NCBI GenBank assembly: GCA_905147135.1
Contig: LR990045.1
Span: 11,446,173-11,510,172 of the forward strand
Length of the DNA stretch: 64,000 bases
Direction of reading: 5' to 3'
Source of the DNA: Blastobasis lacticolella
Taxonomy: Eukaryota > Arthropoda > Insecta > Lepidoptera > Blastobasidae
The notes below the pieces were generated by a model. The model was given only the letters and a program-made list of their open reading frames with translations. It was not told where the DNA came from and did no database searches. Each line of letters starts with the position of its first letter. Position 1 is the first letter of the stretch. Positions 43,773 through 54,180 of the stretch are shown here, piece by piece. The position numbers and the translations under genes were made by a program.

Positions 43773-44268
43773 AAGTGCGATTAAATAAAAATACTATAAT
43801 TTTGATTAAGGTTGCCAACTTTGGCAACCTTAATCAAAATTATAGTATTTTCGGGTTTAGAACCTATAAAAATATAGCGGGAAGGGAATTAATAAAAAAA
43901 AATATAGGTTTTTAGGTTTAGTAGGTTTAGTAGGTTTTTTAAATAAAATGTACGTACCTATATTCTTTCTTAAATGTATTTTTTCTGCTTCATTGAGCTT
44001 CATAGCTGTTTTATTTTATTTGACTTGAGTTTCACGTCACGTCATAGTCAATGTCAAGACTCAAGATAGTTCTGAAATATTCAATTCGCATCAGGAAAAT
44101 TTTTCTTTAGAGGATCTTATGGACGCGTTCCGTTTTGCGGTAAGTGGTAATTTTGTGCTAATTAAATATAGTAGTTTCGCCTACTATATTTTAATTTTTA
44201 ATTATAGTAGGTAGACTCATAATATAGTAGGATACTTTTATAGTAGGGTTGGCAATCCTAAGTGCGAT
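43773..44268 (+). mobile_element. Insertion with 9-bp target duplication, hairpin end and exon-like core
   Basis: AAGTGCGAT occurs at 43773-43781 and 44260-44268, bounding a 478-bp insert. The left part is a near-perfect hairpin (31-bp arms 43788-43818 and 43821-43851). The right end carries AGGGTTGGCAATCC, a relative of the hairpin's AAGGTTGCCAAC. Between them, 44119-44139 reads ATG plus six codons (MDAFRFA) then GTAAGT. A 9-bp duplication suggests a MULE-like transposase or a retroposon. No transposase is encoded. Confidence 0.55.
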
Positions 44269-44269
44269 A

Positions 44270-44400
44270 TCCTTACATGTAAAATGAAGTTGCTTTCCAC
44301 GTGTGTCTGAACCTTAACCACGCAACGGATTTTGATGCGTTGTACACCATCAGCTTGAGAATTTATTCCGGAAGGTTTTAATATGTAGGTGTATAGTTTT
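44270..44400 (+). mobile_element. Helitron-like H2 fragment
   Basis: AACCACGCAACGGATTTTGA then GAGAATTTATTCCGGAAGG, as at 41870-41940. Confidence 0.4.
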
Positions 44401-44904
44401 GCCGATTCTTATTATATTGTTATATCTTTGTGTGCCATAAAGAGGTTTTACCTACTTACTTGCATATTATAAATAATAGCCGAGAAAACCCGTCACTAGC
44501 CGGTACAAGACATTGAATTAATCAGCAATTGGGTTTCTATTGCAATCAAAACGAACCAGCCCATTTTATTCAGTCATCCCAAATGCAATTGGTTAATCCT
44601 TTATTATTTTACCAATGGCAACCTTTTTGTTTCGCCCAAAGTGGAATAAGCCCATCCAGGGCTCTCTTTTCAAGCGTCAATTACACGTTCAAACGAATTC
44701 GTTGTTTCGCTTCCATGGCGCTTCGTGAAATTTACGGCGAGCTCGAAAGGGGTTTACACTTTGCAAATGTTTTGGGCGGCTTTTGTAACGACACAAATTC
44801 GTTTTGACTGTGAAAAATATCTTGGAATACGTCGCTTTAATTTACTCTGGTTTTACAGTAACGATTCTTGTATTCTCTAGAAATATATTTACTTTCACTG
44901 TCGT
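44401..44904. other. Unannotated stretch
   Basis: No gene recognised. A 92-codon frame at 44529-44807 has no motif. Confidence 0.4.
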
Positions 44905-45128
44905 GTGTATGTAAGTTGTCCGTCAAAATTTGCAAACCATATTTCGACTATTTGTTGGTATCCGATTGAGCTGTTTGATATACCTATGTAACTTGGATGA
45001 CAATGCATTAATAGGAATCCATGGAGCTGGTCTGGTGATGTAGTCGGAAGGTGGTCATAGGAACTAATGAACGCAATAAGACAACCCCATCGTATTTGGG
45101 CTCTTTGGAATGGTCTTGATAAGTAGGT
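44905..45128 (+). repeat. Dispersed repeat family R1, fullest copy
   Basis: Runs from GTATGTAAGTTGTCCGTCAA to ATGGTCTTGATAAGTAGGTA and directly abuts MITE M1. Reference copy for 10575, 11226 and 14706. Confidence 0.65.
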
Positions 45129-45129
45129 A

Positions 45130-45392
45130 GAGCTCGTCTAGTCTAAAATGACGCACCCCACTACTTAGTTAGTTGATTTCGATGTGTGAGTGCAAATATT
45201 AATAACGACACTTCATCTGTGTGGGAGCGTCGACTGCTCCAATCGAACGACGCGAGCTTCTACGTTGGTGTCTCACCGGCAACTGAATGACCAATTACAA
45301 CGGCATTTGTATATGTATTGCGTCCATATTTTAAACTTGGTTGTGTGCGTTAATGCGATAGTGGGGCGCGTCATTTTAGATTAGACGAGCTC
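45130..45392 (-). mobile_element. TA-flanked MITE family M1, copy 2 (inverted)
   Basis: 263 bp, TA at 45128-45129 and 45393-45394. Inverted ends GAGCTCGTCTAGTCTAAAAT. Interior order is the reverse of 30935-31185: the CAACTGAATGACCAATTACA block appears on the other strand there. Confidence 0.8.
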
Positions 45393-45394
45393 TA

Positions 45395-45730
45395 CTATAC
45401 TGCGCGATAAAAGCTTGTTATGAAATGCTCGTTTCACGCGAGCAGCCTATGGGTCAACTACACTCTTGGGACAGTCAATGCGCTTCGAATACAGTATAAC
45501 AACACGTTTAGTATGCTGATGGGACTTCGTGGGCACTGTAGTGCATCAGAAATGTTTTCCGAGGCGCGTACAGATGGATTCCATGCCATCATGAGGGAGA
45601 GAGCTGCTTTCATAATGCACCGACTAGCACCAACAGCTTTCTAAGGGTGTTGGCAGATCTATTAGAATCTATTTTAAGATCCAATGTTATTATATTACCA
45701 TGTGACGCAAAAAATAAATGACTAATGACT
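45395..45730 (+). pseudogene. LINE 3' end relic (ARTDGFHAIMRERAA type)
   Basis: Frame 45420-45644 reads VNALRIQYNNTFSMLMGLRG, then ARTDGFHAIMRERAAFIMHR and a stop. 'AYNNAFR.L..L.R..SAS.MF.E...D.F.A..R' is a frequent end of Jockey-like insect LINEs. The trailer ends near AAAAAATAAATGACTAATGA. Confidence 0.6.
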
Positions 45731-46176
45731 AATAATAAGACACTGGAATAAGCTCTGTGTATTTTTAACTTAAACTGTTGTATTACATAATTATAACATC
45801 TACCAACATAGTCTATAAGAGGTTTTGTCATCCGAAATAAAAAGTATCACAACAATTGTCCTCGGCTCTAGTAATTACTAGTATCATTACTCACTTACAA
45901 AACATAACAAGGTACCTATGTGACTAACAAGCTATATGTTTGAGATGTTTTTAGAGCGAAGATAACTAAGCACGCAGTATAAAATCTTTACACACTACAC
46001 AACGACGGCTATAATGATAAGGGAAAAGCGAGATCCACCAATCTTTCCAAATTTTTATTTTGTTACATGAATTATAGTTTTAGTGTGTTGTAATGTTACA
46101 TTAGTAAGATGTTAACGCTTTGGATTGTCTGTAAGTTTGAATTTATTTAAAATAAATAAATCAATCAATTAGTAAC
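45731..46176. other. Unannotated stretch
   Basis: No gene or clear repeat. Confidence 0.4.
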
Positions 46177-46515
46177 CTTAGAGAACTTTACTACTCGCTC
46201 ACAAGGGCTTAGGGCTCGCCTTGATCAGGTAATTACAGTGGAGTGACTGTCATCTGACCTCTGTGATCCTGCTAGCAGGGGAACCAGACCAGATTGGATC
46301 ATGGTACACATTTAGACGCCTGTGCAGCTTTCACAATGTTTTCCCTCACCGTACGAGCATCGGTTAGTGTTCAACTAATGTACATAACTCAGAAGGTCAT
46401 TGCTACATTGCGGCAGTGGGATTCCCGATACCTCTCGCTTACGAGTCAGATACCTTAACCACTTAGCCACTGACGCTCTTAGAGAACTTTACTACAGCTT
46501 AGAGAACTTTACTAC
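46177..46515 (-). mobile_element. SINE family A with target duplication, target present three times
   Basis: SINE body 46195-46477, tRNA-like head on the right (minus strand ACTCGTAAGCGAGAGGTATC). The 18-mer CTTAGAGAACTTTACTAC flanks it at 46177-46194 and 46478-46495 and occurs a third time at 46498-46515, two bases further on. Identical copies suggest a fairly recent insertion. Confidence 0.85.
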
Positions 46516-47714
46516 ATATTTAAGAGTATGACTCTTGTCGGTGGAGCAATCGCCACTATTCTCACTTACATCTAGCTACAGTTTAATGACGAAGGACCTC
46601 ATTATACTGTAGTAGCCATACCGGTGGTGGCCACTACGCACCCTCGTCGGGTACCGATGATCGCGTCCATCAATTAGCGGTGTGGGCCGGCCACGGCGGT
46701 CGGCCATTTATCGTGGCGCGGTCAAGGAATGGCCCAACTTGTTGATACTTCACCGGTCGGAGCGAGGTCTACGGGACGGATTTCTGCGAAATTTGTGCTT
46801 GGAGTTGAAATGTCGATGAATAATGTAGGTACATCGGCGGCGTCGTAGTGTCGTCTCTGTCGGACAAGTGTGCGAAATATGAAGCCGAAACTAGTTGAAG
46901 TGCATTATTTAACGCGGATAAATGTGCGCGTGCGAGTTCATGTCCATCGAGTCCGGTCGGAATTATTAAGGCGGTCGCGCCCGATGGACATGAACTCGCG
47001 CGCCTACAGTATCTCTGTTCGTAACCGCAAATTATAGCCCGCGTCACGAAAGAAGAGACTTGTCAAATGGCAGTGGAGGGGATTTCGCGCAGGTAATCGT
47101 AGGCAGCGCAAGTCGAACCACGTGACCTGCTAAGTCTCTTCTTATTTGACACTAGCTATTCCTTGTTTTACCGATGGTTGGAGTCAAGTCAAGGATTGAT
47201 ATCGCTACCTTTTTATTTACAAACAATTTATCTGTAAAAATGTAAATCTTTCAAAATTTTGTTGGATTGAGGATTTGGTAAACAGTATAATTACTGGCAT
47301 GACATGCTTTGCAATTGTGGTTTGCAATTTTTATTATTACATCGTACCTAAATGTACGACAGCTACCGATGTGTCTTTGTTGTCTATTCTTTTGTTACCT
47401 ATAAAAATGATTTCCATAACCGCAATTATGTATTTATAGGGTTTAGTAAATAAGCAATAATTAAACCCGCTTAACCATGAATTTTACATAGATACCTACT
47501 AACAAAGTTCGTGTGAAATAGAACCAATTGTATCGTAGCACTGTCAAGAAACGAGGCCAACCTGTTGATACATGGCGGCTAGTGTGCCAAATTGGCATAT
47601 ATCCTGCCTACCTTCCTAGGTGACACATGTTGAGTACACATAAGGGTCTGGCTACACGGTCAATCTGGCATGCACAAACCGTTTGTGCAAATATTTGAGC
47701 AAAAATTTTATGCT
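46516..47714. other. Unannotated, partly GC-rich stretch with a hairpin
   Basis: No gene recognised. 46620-47050 is GC-rich. 46932-46949 and 46982-46999 are perfect 18-bp inverted arms (GCGAGTTCATGTCCATCG) around 32 nt. A weaker inverted pair, AGAAGAGACTTGTCAAAT and its partner, brackets 47052-47150. Confidence 0.5.
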
Positions 47715-47890
47715 CGCGTCTGTGGCTTCGTAGCTCCCGAACGGTAAGCCAAATTTTCTATTTGAAAGTCAGTTTAATTGAGACGGATCTTAGCTTTGTT
47801 TCATTAAGAATGGTTCAGTAATTTAGAAAATATTAGAGTTGAAGTAAACTTGGTCGGGGATTGTCCGACTTTTTCTGTCGGTTAGGTTAT
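47715..47890 (+). repeat. Dispersed repeat family R2 copy
   Basis: GGCTTCGTAGCTCCCGAACG, TATTTGAAAGTCAGTTTAAT, then GGTCGGGGATTGTCCGACTT. Matches the order at 21740-21890. Confidence 0.65.
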
Positions 47891-47920
47891 TTATACAGGG
47901 TGTATTAACGACGTATTAAC

Positions 47921-47986
47921 GTATTAAAACGATAGGTACAACTATTCTACATACCACAGAAATAATTGTACCTATCGTTTTAATAC
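47921..47986. repeat. Perfect 21-bp-arm hairpin
   Basis: 47921-47941 and 47966-47986 are exact inverted complements around a 24-nt loop. It lies beside R2; no further family member seen. Confidence 0.6.
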
Positions 47987-48049
47987 ATTAAGCACTCCAT
48001 ACTGTTCACGGCTTCATACATATATTATGTAACATCCTGTCTACACTAA

Positions 48050-48112
48050 GAGTATCAGGACCAATCTTTGGGGAGGCAGTGAGCGTCTTTCAGTTGATAT
48101 GATGATGATTGA
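48050..48112 (+). mobile_element. RTE-type LINE 3' tail fragment
   Basis: GGCAGTGAGCGTCTTTCAGT then TGATATGATGATGATTGAT, the closing bases of the RTE family at 12300-12349. Confidence 0.5.
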
Positions 48113-48257
48113 TATTCTCTATTTCTCTGGTCTTTCGTCTAGCGATTATTTTATTATTCTTTACATCTACGATTTGTTCGACAACGAACGAACTTTTTTC
48201 ATTCCATTTATATATTTTTTTATCTATGAATATATTTGTTTCAACGTGCTGTTTGGT

Positions 48258-48436
48258 TAAGGGCCGATTTTTCAATCCTCAGATAAAGTTTATTTGCCCG
48301 ATAAAGTAATACACTGCCAAATTAAAACAAACTATAATCCTTTACAATTATGAAGTAATTATACAATTTTATTTTAGTCGCATCATAACTTATCAGACTG
48401 ATATGTTTTATTCGAGGATTGAAAAATCGGCCCTAA
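48258..48436. mobile_element. Harbinger-like MITE with TAA target duplication
   Basis: Element 48261-48433 (173 bp), ends GGGCCGATTTTTCAATCCTC and its complement (about 20 bp exact), flanked by TAA at 48258-48260 and 48434-48436. A TWA duplication fits PIF/Harbinger. Non-coding and AT-rich. Confidence 0.8.
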
Positions 48437-48758
48437 GTGAAATAAACGTGTTTTACTGACTTAACTACTTTATTTGTATGCTGAATGTTATAGCTTCCTA
48501 TCAGCTGATCTGGACACTTCGCCACACCTAGCGTTCTATGAACGCGTTAATTTCAAACGAGAGGCGATTTAAATTGCTACGAACGAGATTCGAATTCCAT
48601 AAATTGTTTTCCATAACCAATTGAATGGCTTTAAATTTATTTTAGCGCGCACAAAATCGAGTTGACCTCCGCAAGATTAAAATGCTTAATACGCAACAAC
48701 ACCCCGTGAAATTTAAGCGGGGCCAATTAATCCGATTGGGCGATGCACGAATGTGTAC
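48437..48758. other. Unannotated stretch
   Basis: No gene or clear repeat. Confidence 0.4.
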
Positions 48759-48874
48759 AGTACCACAAACTTGTCTGATCTGGGTGGCGAAAACTGGAAC
48801 TATGTGTAGCCAATTTGAAACGGCTTTTTGTCAACAACAGCGACGCTGTCACCGGGTTAGATGAGTTTGTGGCC
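48759..48874 (+). mobile_element. MITE family M2, copy 2
   Basis: ACCACAAACTTGTCTGATCT, CAACAGCGACGCTGTCACCG and GGTTAGATGAGTTTGTGGCC: same start, core and end as the copy at 61479. Confidence 0.7.
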
Positions 48875-49225
48875 TTTACGTTTTACTGCGGGAGCGACAT
48901 ATGCGGATATTGAAATTTGCTTGCGTACAGACTTTTTAAATTGAGAGAGTGTTGTATGTTTCGACTATCGTGGATGTTATTGATTACGAGTGAGGTATTG
49001 AAGAAAGATGCTGCAGTTGTCTTAAATTATACTTGTTTCTATACGTTAATGGGTAATGTATTTTTTTGTACTACTAATGACAAGTTAGCAGACAGAACTT
49101 TGTTTCTTTTGCAACTACGTATGATCGATGTAAATGTCTGGAAATATTTACTAAAAATTGTTTCACTGATATAATACTACGATTCCCTAGTGATTACGGC
49201 TTTTAGCCACGGATTAATACGTGGG

Positions 49226-50368
49226 GAACACTGGAAATTTTGCATAACTAATTAATAAAACAATTTACATGTAAATTAATATATTTACTGCTTTTCGAAG
49301 TATTCTCCGTTACATTTTAAACAGTTTTTCATCCGGTCATACCATTTTTGAAAACAATGGTCTGAGGGCATGTTTTTCACTACATGCCTCTGCCGGTCTC
49401 GTAAATGTCAAACCTCTCATATAAAGATTTCTATTTGAAAAAATTAAGAAAGCATGGTGCCAGGTCTATACTATGTGCTCTACCTTTTCAGAAGCCAAAA
49501 ATGTCTGTCTTGTTCCCGGTTTGCGGTTTGTTTGTTGAAGCATTGTCATGGTGCAATTGGATGCATTGGATGTGACTTCTCGGTCGTTTTCCCTAACTTT
49601 TCAGAGACACAAGGCAAATAATGGTGGTGTACTCAGCATTAACTGCTTTTGTTCGTCAAGTGGGGTCGTGCAAACAGGACCCGACTGGGAGAAAAAACGC
49701 AATAATGTTTGCCTACGCTTCTCGCCTGCTTTAATTTTGTTGGTTTGCCGTCGCCAACGAAAACCCATGCAGAAGATTGTTGCTTTCTGTCCGGCATGTA
49801 ACAATATATCCATGTTCATCTTCTGTCGCAACGTTAAACACAGCGTTTGAACTGCCGTTATCGTACTTTAACCAAAAAAATGTACACCAATCAACTCGAG
49901 TCCGTGTCTGTTCTGAGGTGATTTCATGAGGAATGTAGCGGCAACAAAGTTTTCTAATTTTTATGTGTTGATTTTTGAGGGATTTTTTAATTTTTTGCGG
50001 AATAGTAGCCACCTTTTCCTCCGTGATCGCAGTTTATGGCCTACCTTTTTTTAGGTTAATAAGGCAAACCAACTGGCATGCAACAGGATTCACGAATTTC
50101 ATAATTGAGAAAAACACGTCCACGTACAAATTCTGCGTACCATCGCATTACGGTGCTCAAATGAGGTGATCCCCTCTCAAGCATTTTGGAGACGAGCACT
50201 GCAGTCTTGCGGACCAGTGAAACCGCTCTAAAATCTTTTCGCGTTAATTTAATTTTTTTACGAACGACGAACTTCAATTTGTGATATGTTTAAAAGAGTT
50301 TGAATAAAATATAACATTCGAAATTCAAACATTTATGAGCGGCCATGAGCATAGATCTTTCAGTGTGC
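49226..50368 (-). pseudogene. Mariner-like transposase, heavily broken
   Basis: A DDE transposase relic of the Tc1/mariner superfamily. On the minus strand: the helix-turn-helix end STVMRWYAEFVRG near 50160-50120; then, in another frame, RKLCCRYIPHEITSEQTRTR near 49955-49900 (the linker before the first catalytic Asp); then FFSQSGPVCTTPLDEQK near 49690-49650; and the C-terminal FQKWYDRMKNCLKCNGEYFE with stop near 49290. At least four frameshifts, and I could not find an intact catalytic triad; a GDET-like motif reads TEDEHG. Ends carry ACACTG(G/A)AA in inverted orientation. A fragment of the same family lies at 8013-8205. Normal length would be about 345 residues. Confidence 0.7.
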
Positions 50369-51149
50369 TTATAATGAAAAATCATCTGAACTGACGTTAA
50401 CAAACTGCGGACACTGCAGTGCACTACTTAATTACTTGTGAAGTACTTGTCCTATTATGACAGGATCTAACAGTCCACATAAGCAGCCCGGTCAGTGCTT
50501 CTGGGCCTCAAAAATAATAATGTTTTCGGATACGGGTAAGGGTCTTTTTGATACCATTTTTAAATCCCCCGGAGCCTAACAATTATAATAAACATCCTCA
50601 TCCCCCGAATAATTTAATATTCCTTTGAAATTCCCTGTGAAATACCCTCTACTCTCATTTTCCTGCTCGCGATATTTCTGCAGTGATGTTCATCGCTCCA
50701 GTTTGGTCTTGAGTGGTACACTTTTTTCGGTCTCATTGTCTTTGCAAATTAAGGCTGTCGATTTCTGCGGAACGCGCTTCTGGAATACGGGGTTTTATCT
50801 CGATATCGATTAGTCTCAATACAGAATGAATAGTTTATTGCATTGTTTTGGATGAGTAATCAATTTAGTTTGTAATTACTCTTTTATCACCGTGTTTATG
50901 ATCCTTAAGCAAATAAATAAGTTCAAGAATCGTTGCTAAGAATAAGCTTCCATCTAATCCTGACACCGCTTTGTGTCGTCAGTCTCCATGCACTCAACTT
51001 ATAATATCATCTGAACATAAATACGCCGCGGTTTTCACCCGCACGCAGATTGGATGTAAACAATCAACGATCCCGCAGCACCCTTTTATTTTTTTGGGAA
51101 GAAAAGTAGCCTATGTCACTAGGGAATATGTTGCACAAGTTTTTCCTCT
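50369..51149. other. Unannotated stretch
   Basis: No gene. AAAAGTAGCCTATGTCACTA at 51104-51123 is the start of a Helitron-like fragment that is not continued. Confidence 0.4.
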
Positions 51150-51330
51150 TTATAATCATCATCATCATCTTAGTGGACTGACGGCCTCGTAGGTAGTCTG
51201 TCGATGTTATGGAGGGTCTTCCAACGCTACGGTGGTCGGTACGTTTTCCACTAGAATAAGCCCCAAATGCTCCCAATGAAAACCGTACAGCGGAATTCGG
51301 TCTTGCTGTTACACGAGATATGAGGTTCCT
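51150..51330 (-). pseudogene. LINE 3' end with (ATG)n tail
   Basis: Minus strand reads GRPSITSTDYLRGRQSTK followed by a stretch of ATG codons from the ATGATGATGATGATTATA tail at 51155-51170. A 5'-truncated non-LTR remnant. Confidence 0.45.
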
Positions 51331-51589
51331 CACTATTTAGCCGTTTAATTAGTAAATTTAATATCTCTAGCAATATTGTTTCTGAACTCCTTGTTTCTGT
51401 GTTATGAACCGTTATAGGCATGTAAAGTTTAATCTTTTCTTACCCAACGATTTGGAATAGCACTCCTTGTATCGTTGTTTTGTACGAAAATTAGCTTACA
51501 GTAGTTTTCGAGTTTATCCATTTCCAATATTTTCCAACAAATCATCCATTCATTACATACAAAAAATCTATAAATTTATTTTTATTTTG

Positions 51590-51715
51590 AATGTGTACGA
51601 GGCTAGGGTGTTGTGTCAGGACAGTGAAAAGTGGCGGTCCGGTCCATAGACTCTGCCTACCGCACCTGTGGGAAGGAGGCGAAAGTTTTGTGTATGTAAT
51701 GATGTAGGTATGTGT
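51590..51715 (+). mobile_element. LINE 3' end, 'YPTCGTQA' family
   Basis: VYEARVLCQDSEKWRS then GACTCTGCCTACCGCACCTG and GGGAAGGAGGCG; parallel to the minus-strand copy at 40263-40550, decayed. Confidence 0.55.
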
Positions 51716-51729
51716 CTTTAGTCTACGGC

Positions 51730-51995
51730 AATCTGACTCCCCACTGCGATGTCCTAGTTTGGTGATTCACACGGCAAATACAACCACCGTAAGCGCTGTG
51801 CCATATATGGACCCGATGAATGAGCGGCTGTGGACTAGAATTTTTATCTCCAGAACATAAATTGAATACCTATGTTATGGTTATTTTTTATACCACTCAG
51901 ATGGCAAACAAGCTTGCGGCCTGATGGTAAGCAGTCAAACCAGGCTGTGGACGATTGCAATACCAGAGGCATTACCCACGCAAAATTCTTTTTAC
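51730..51995. repeat. Two dispersed repeat fragments
   Basis: 51730-51785 relates to 16310-16370 (GTCCTAGTTTGGTGATTCAC). 51886-51990 minus strand is the LINE-tail block (CTTGCGGCCTGATGGTAAGC on the plus strand). Confidence 0.45.
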
Positions 51996-53262
51996 CCCTT
52001 TCTTGATGAATTCCTCATTGTACTCTTCTCCCCATTTAAAACCTCTCTATGGAGCTCATTCTACAACCTCAGTCTAACCTAAGCCTGCTACCAACTAGCA
52101 AACTATGCCTAGGTATACTGTAGTCCATATTCGAGTAAGTTGAACAGTACACTTTGCCGGAGTTACCAAGTACGCCACTTTAGCGGACTCTATGCGGCGG
52201 TGTCTCTAGTTCGGTATGGAGTCATCTGTATGCATGTACCTATTGCTCGAACGTATTACACACAATAAAGCTAACGGCTAATTGGAATTCGAGTTCTCTG
52301 AAAATATGTATGTGTTTATAGGGGCGCCGAGTGATAACTCGATGAATTAACCAGTCTCGAGAGTTCCCAGAGGAAGGCATTGGTAAACTACGTTCCGCCG
52401 GTATTACGAGGCACACCTAACGAGTGACGAGCGCGTTGTGGTGGTGAAGTTCGACCAGCCTCAAGGTACGAAACCATCACCCACCCAGTTCCCGGACTCT
52501 GGAAGCGTTAACCTTGGATATCGGTCTCGCAAGCACGCTGTACACTAGTCCAGTGCCGCTTTCTAAAAACAATCAAAAATTGTTGTAGAGGTCTGCAGGA
52601 ACCTCTCATTGGCATTATCTGCGGGGAGCCCGCGTCGTCGGTGGCTCTGTTAATATTTAACTTGTAAGTCGGGCCGGCCTTGGCCGCGGGGATTAAGGTT
52701 CGATGCCAGTCGGAGATATGGCTGCCGCTTTTTTAAATACTTTTAAGTACGAAGGATGGGCTGAACTGTCGACCTTCTAGTGGTCGGCGACGCGGGATAC
52801 ATTACATACAACCGAACGATATGGGAGCTTCATCAGATTCAGCTTATCACAAAACTAGCAGTCCCCAGCAGTGGCGTTACTGTCATACAAGCCCAAAAGC
52901 CGGGCTTGCCTTATAAAAATAATTATCGATCAAAAATCAAAGGTAATGCGAGCGCGAACTATTTAAAGTTCGCGCTCCTAATACTTTCAAAATACGTGCA
53001 CACCGCCGCGCCGAAGCAGCGCCATCGTGCGCCTAGGTTACGAAACACGATCCGAACGCACACGCAAGTTGAGACTGGGTTGAAATTAAGACGCGGCCAG
53101 TCATCTCGCTCGCACGCGCGGGCTTGTAAGCGGGCTTCGATTCCGGCCGGTATGTCTCTTTCTTACATATGAAAACTGTCCTATACCGAGATATAACTAT
53201 ACGTTTGTTTATATAGTAAATTGTTCGAGACTTTAAGCCCTGTATGCGTATGAAGTTGTACA
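51996..53262. other. Unannotated, partly GC-rich stretch
   Basis: No gene recognised. 52320-52560 and 52990-53130 are GC-rich. 52950-52977 is a palindrome around GCGCGAACTATTTAAAGTTC. A 130-codon frame at 52780-53172 has no motif. Confidence 0.4.
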
Positions 53263-53270
53263 CGGATGTG

Positions 53271-53613
53271 GGATCATTCCCGTTGTCCCCCGAATACTAT
53301 CCCCCGAATGAGGGACAACGGGAATTTTAGTTTCGTTGTCCCCCGAATTCAAAAATGGGGGACAACGGGAATAAAAATTCCCGTTCTCCCCCATTTTTAA
53401 ATTTAATTATTTTTGTTAAGTAAATTTTGTCATCATGTTCGGCCTTATGAACTTAAGTTATAATAATATTTAATTTGCATTAATTACGCAGTTGAAAGAA
53501 AAAATATGCGCGTGCTTAAAAATGTTTGATCACACACCTAGATCGGTAACAGAAATTAAAATTTATCAATTTATTCTTGGCCGGAATGGAACCCGGGACC
53601 TCTGTGTGGCAGA
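53271..53613 (+). repeat. Left arm of the foldback element
   Basis: Five short modules of CCCGTTGTCCCCC in alternating orientation (53276-53395), then an AT-rich stretch, then TGGAACCCGGGACC, which on the minus strand resembles a tRNA B box. Confidence 0.8.
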
Positions 53614-53699
53614 ATCCATAGATTGCGTAACTGCTTACCATTAGACAGGCCGAAACATGTTTGCTATTGCCACCACTGTGGTATAAAAAGGTAGCTTTT

Positions 53700-53960
53700 T
53701 AAAAATAAAATTGTAGATACGATGAGCAGAATACTTTAGAACTTTCTCCTACGCACACTAAGGTTGTGGAATGAACTATGTGGAAAGGTTTTCCCTGGAG
53801 AGTACAACATGGAGTTCTTCAAGAAAGGGGTTAAAATGTTTTTACGGGGTCGGCAACGCGTGTGGGATGCCCCTGGTATTGCAAACGTCCATTGGCTGCG
53901 GTGACTGCTTACCATCAGGCAGGCCGCAATTGTTTGCTACCTTAGTGGCATAAAAAAATA
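53700..53960 (+). pseudogene. CR1/Jockey-type LINE 3' end inside the foldback element
   Basis: Reads RLWNELCGKVFPGEYNMEFF then KK and, in the next frame, the tail block TATTGCAAACGTCCATTGGC, CTTACCATCAGGCAGGCCGC. Same closing motif as 24200-24725. Confidence 0.6.
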
Positions 53961-54044
53961 CACAGTTCGTTGAATTGGACGATGCTAGCGCTGATTTTCT
54001 CGAGTGGCGGCCACGTACGGCAATCCTGGCCCATTCATGAAATG

Positions 54045-54180
54045 AATTAATACAATACAATACAATACAAAACTCTTTATTGCACACCATAGAACACAAG
54101 TACAGATACAAAAAATATGGTAGATAGTACAAAGGGCGGTCTTATCACTAATGTGATCTCTTCCAGACAACCTTAATTAA
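54045..54180 (-). mobile_element. LINE 3' tail with (TTGTA)n, inside the foldback element
   Basis: Repeated AATAC units at 54050-54068, then AAAACTCTTTATTGCACACC: the reversed end of a common lepidopteran Jockey-like LINE. Confidence 0.6.

Noticed and set aside
46769..47047. 92-codon minus-strand frame in a GC-rich patch
   Set aside because: Contains half of the 18-bp inverted repeat and no motif; explained by low stop density in GC-rich DNA.
52780..53172. 130-codon open frame, plus strand
   Set aside because: Spans a palindrome and a GC-rich patch with few stops for compositional reasons; no protein motif.
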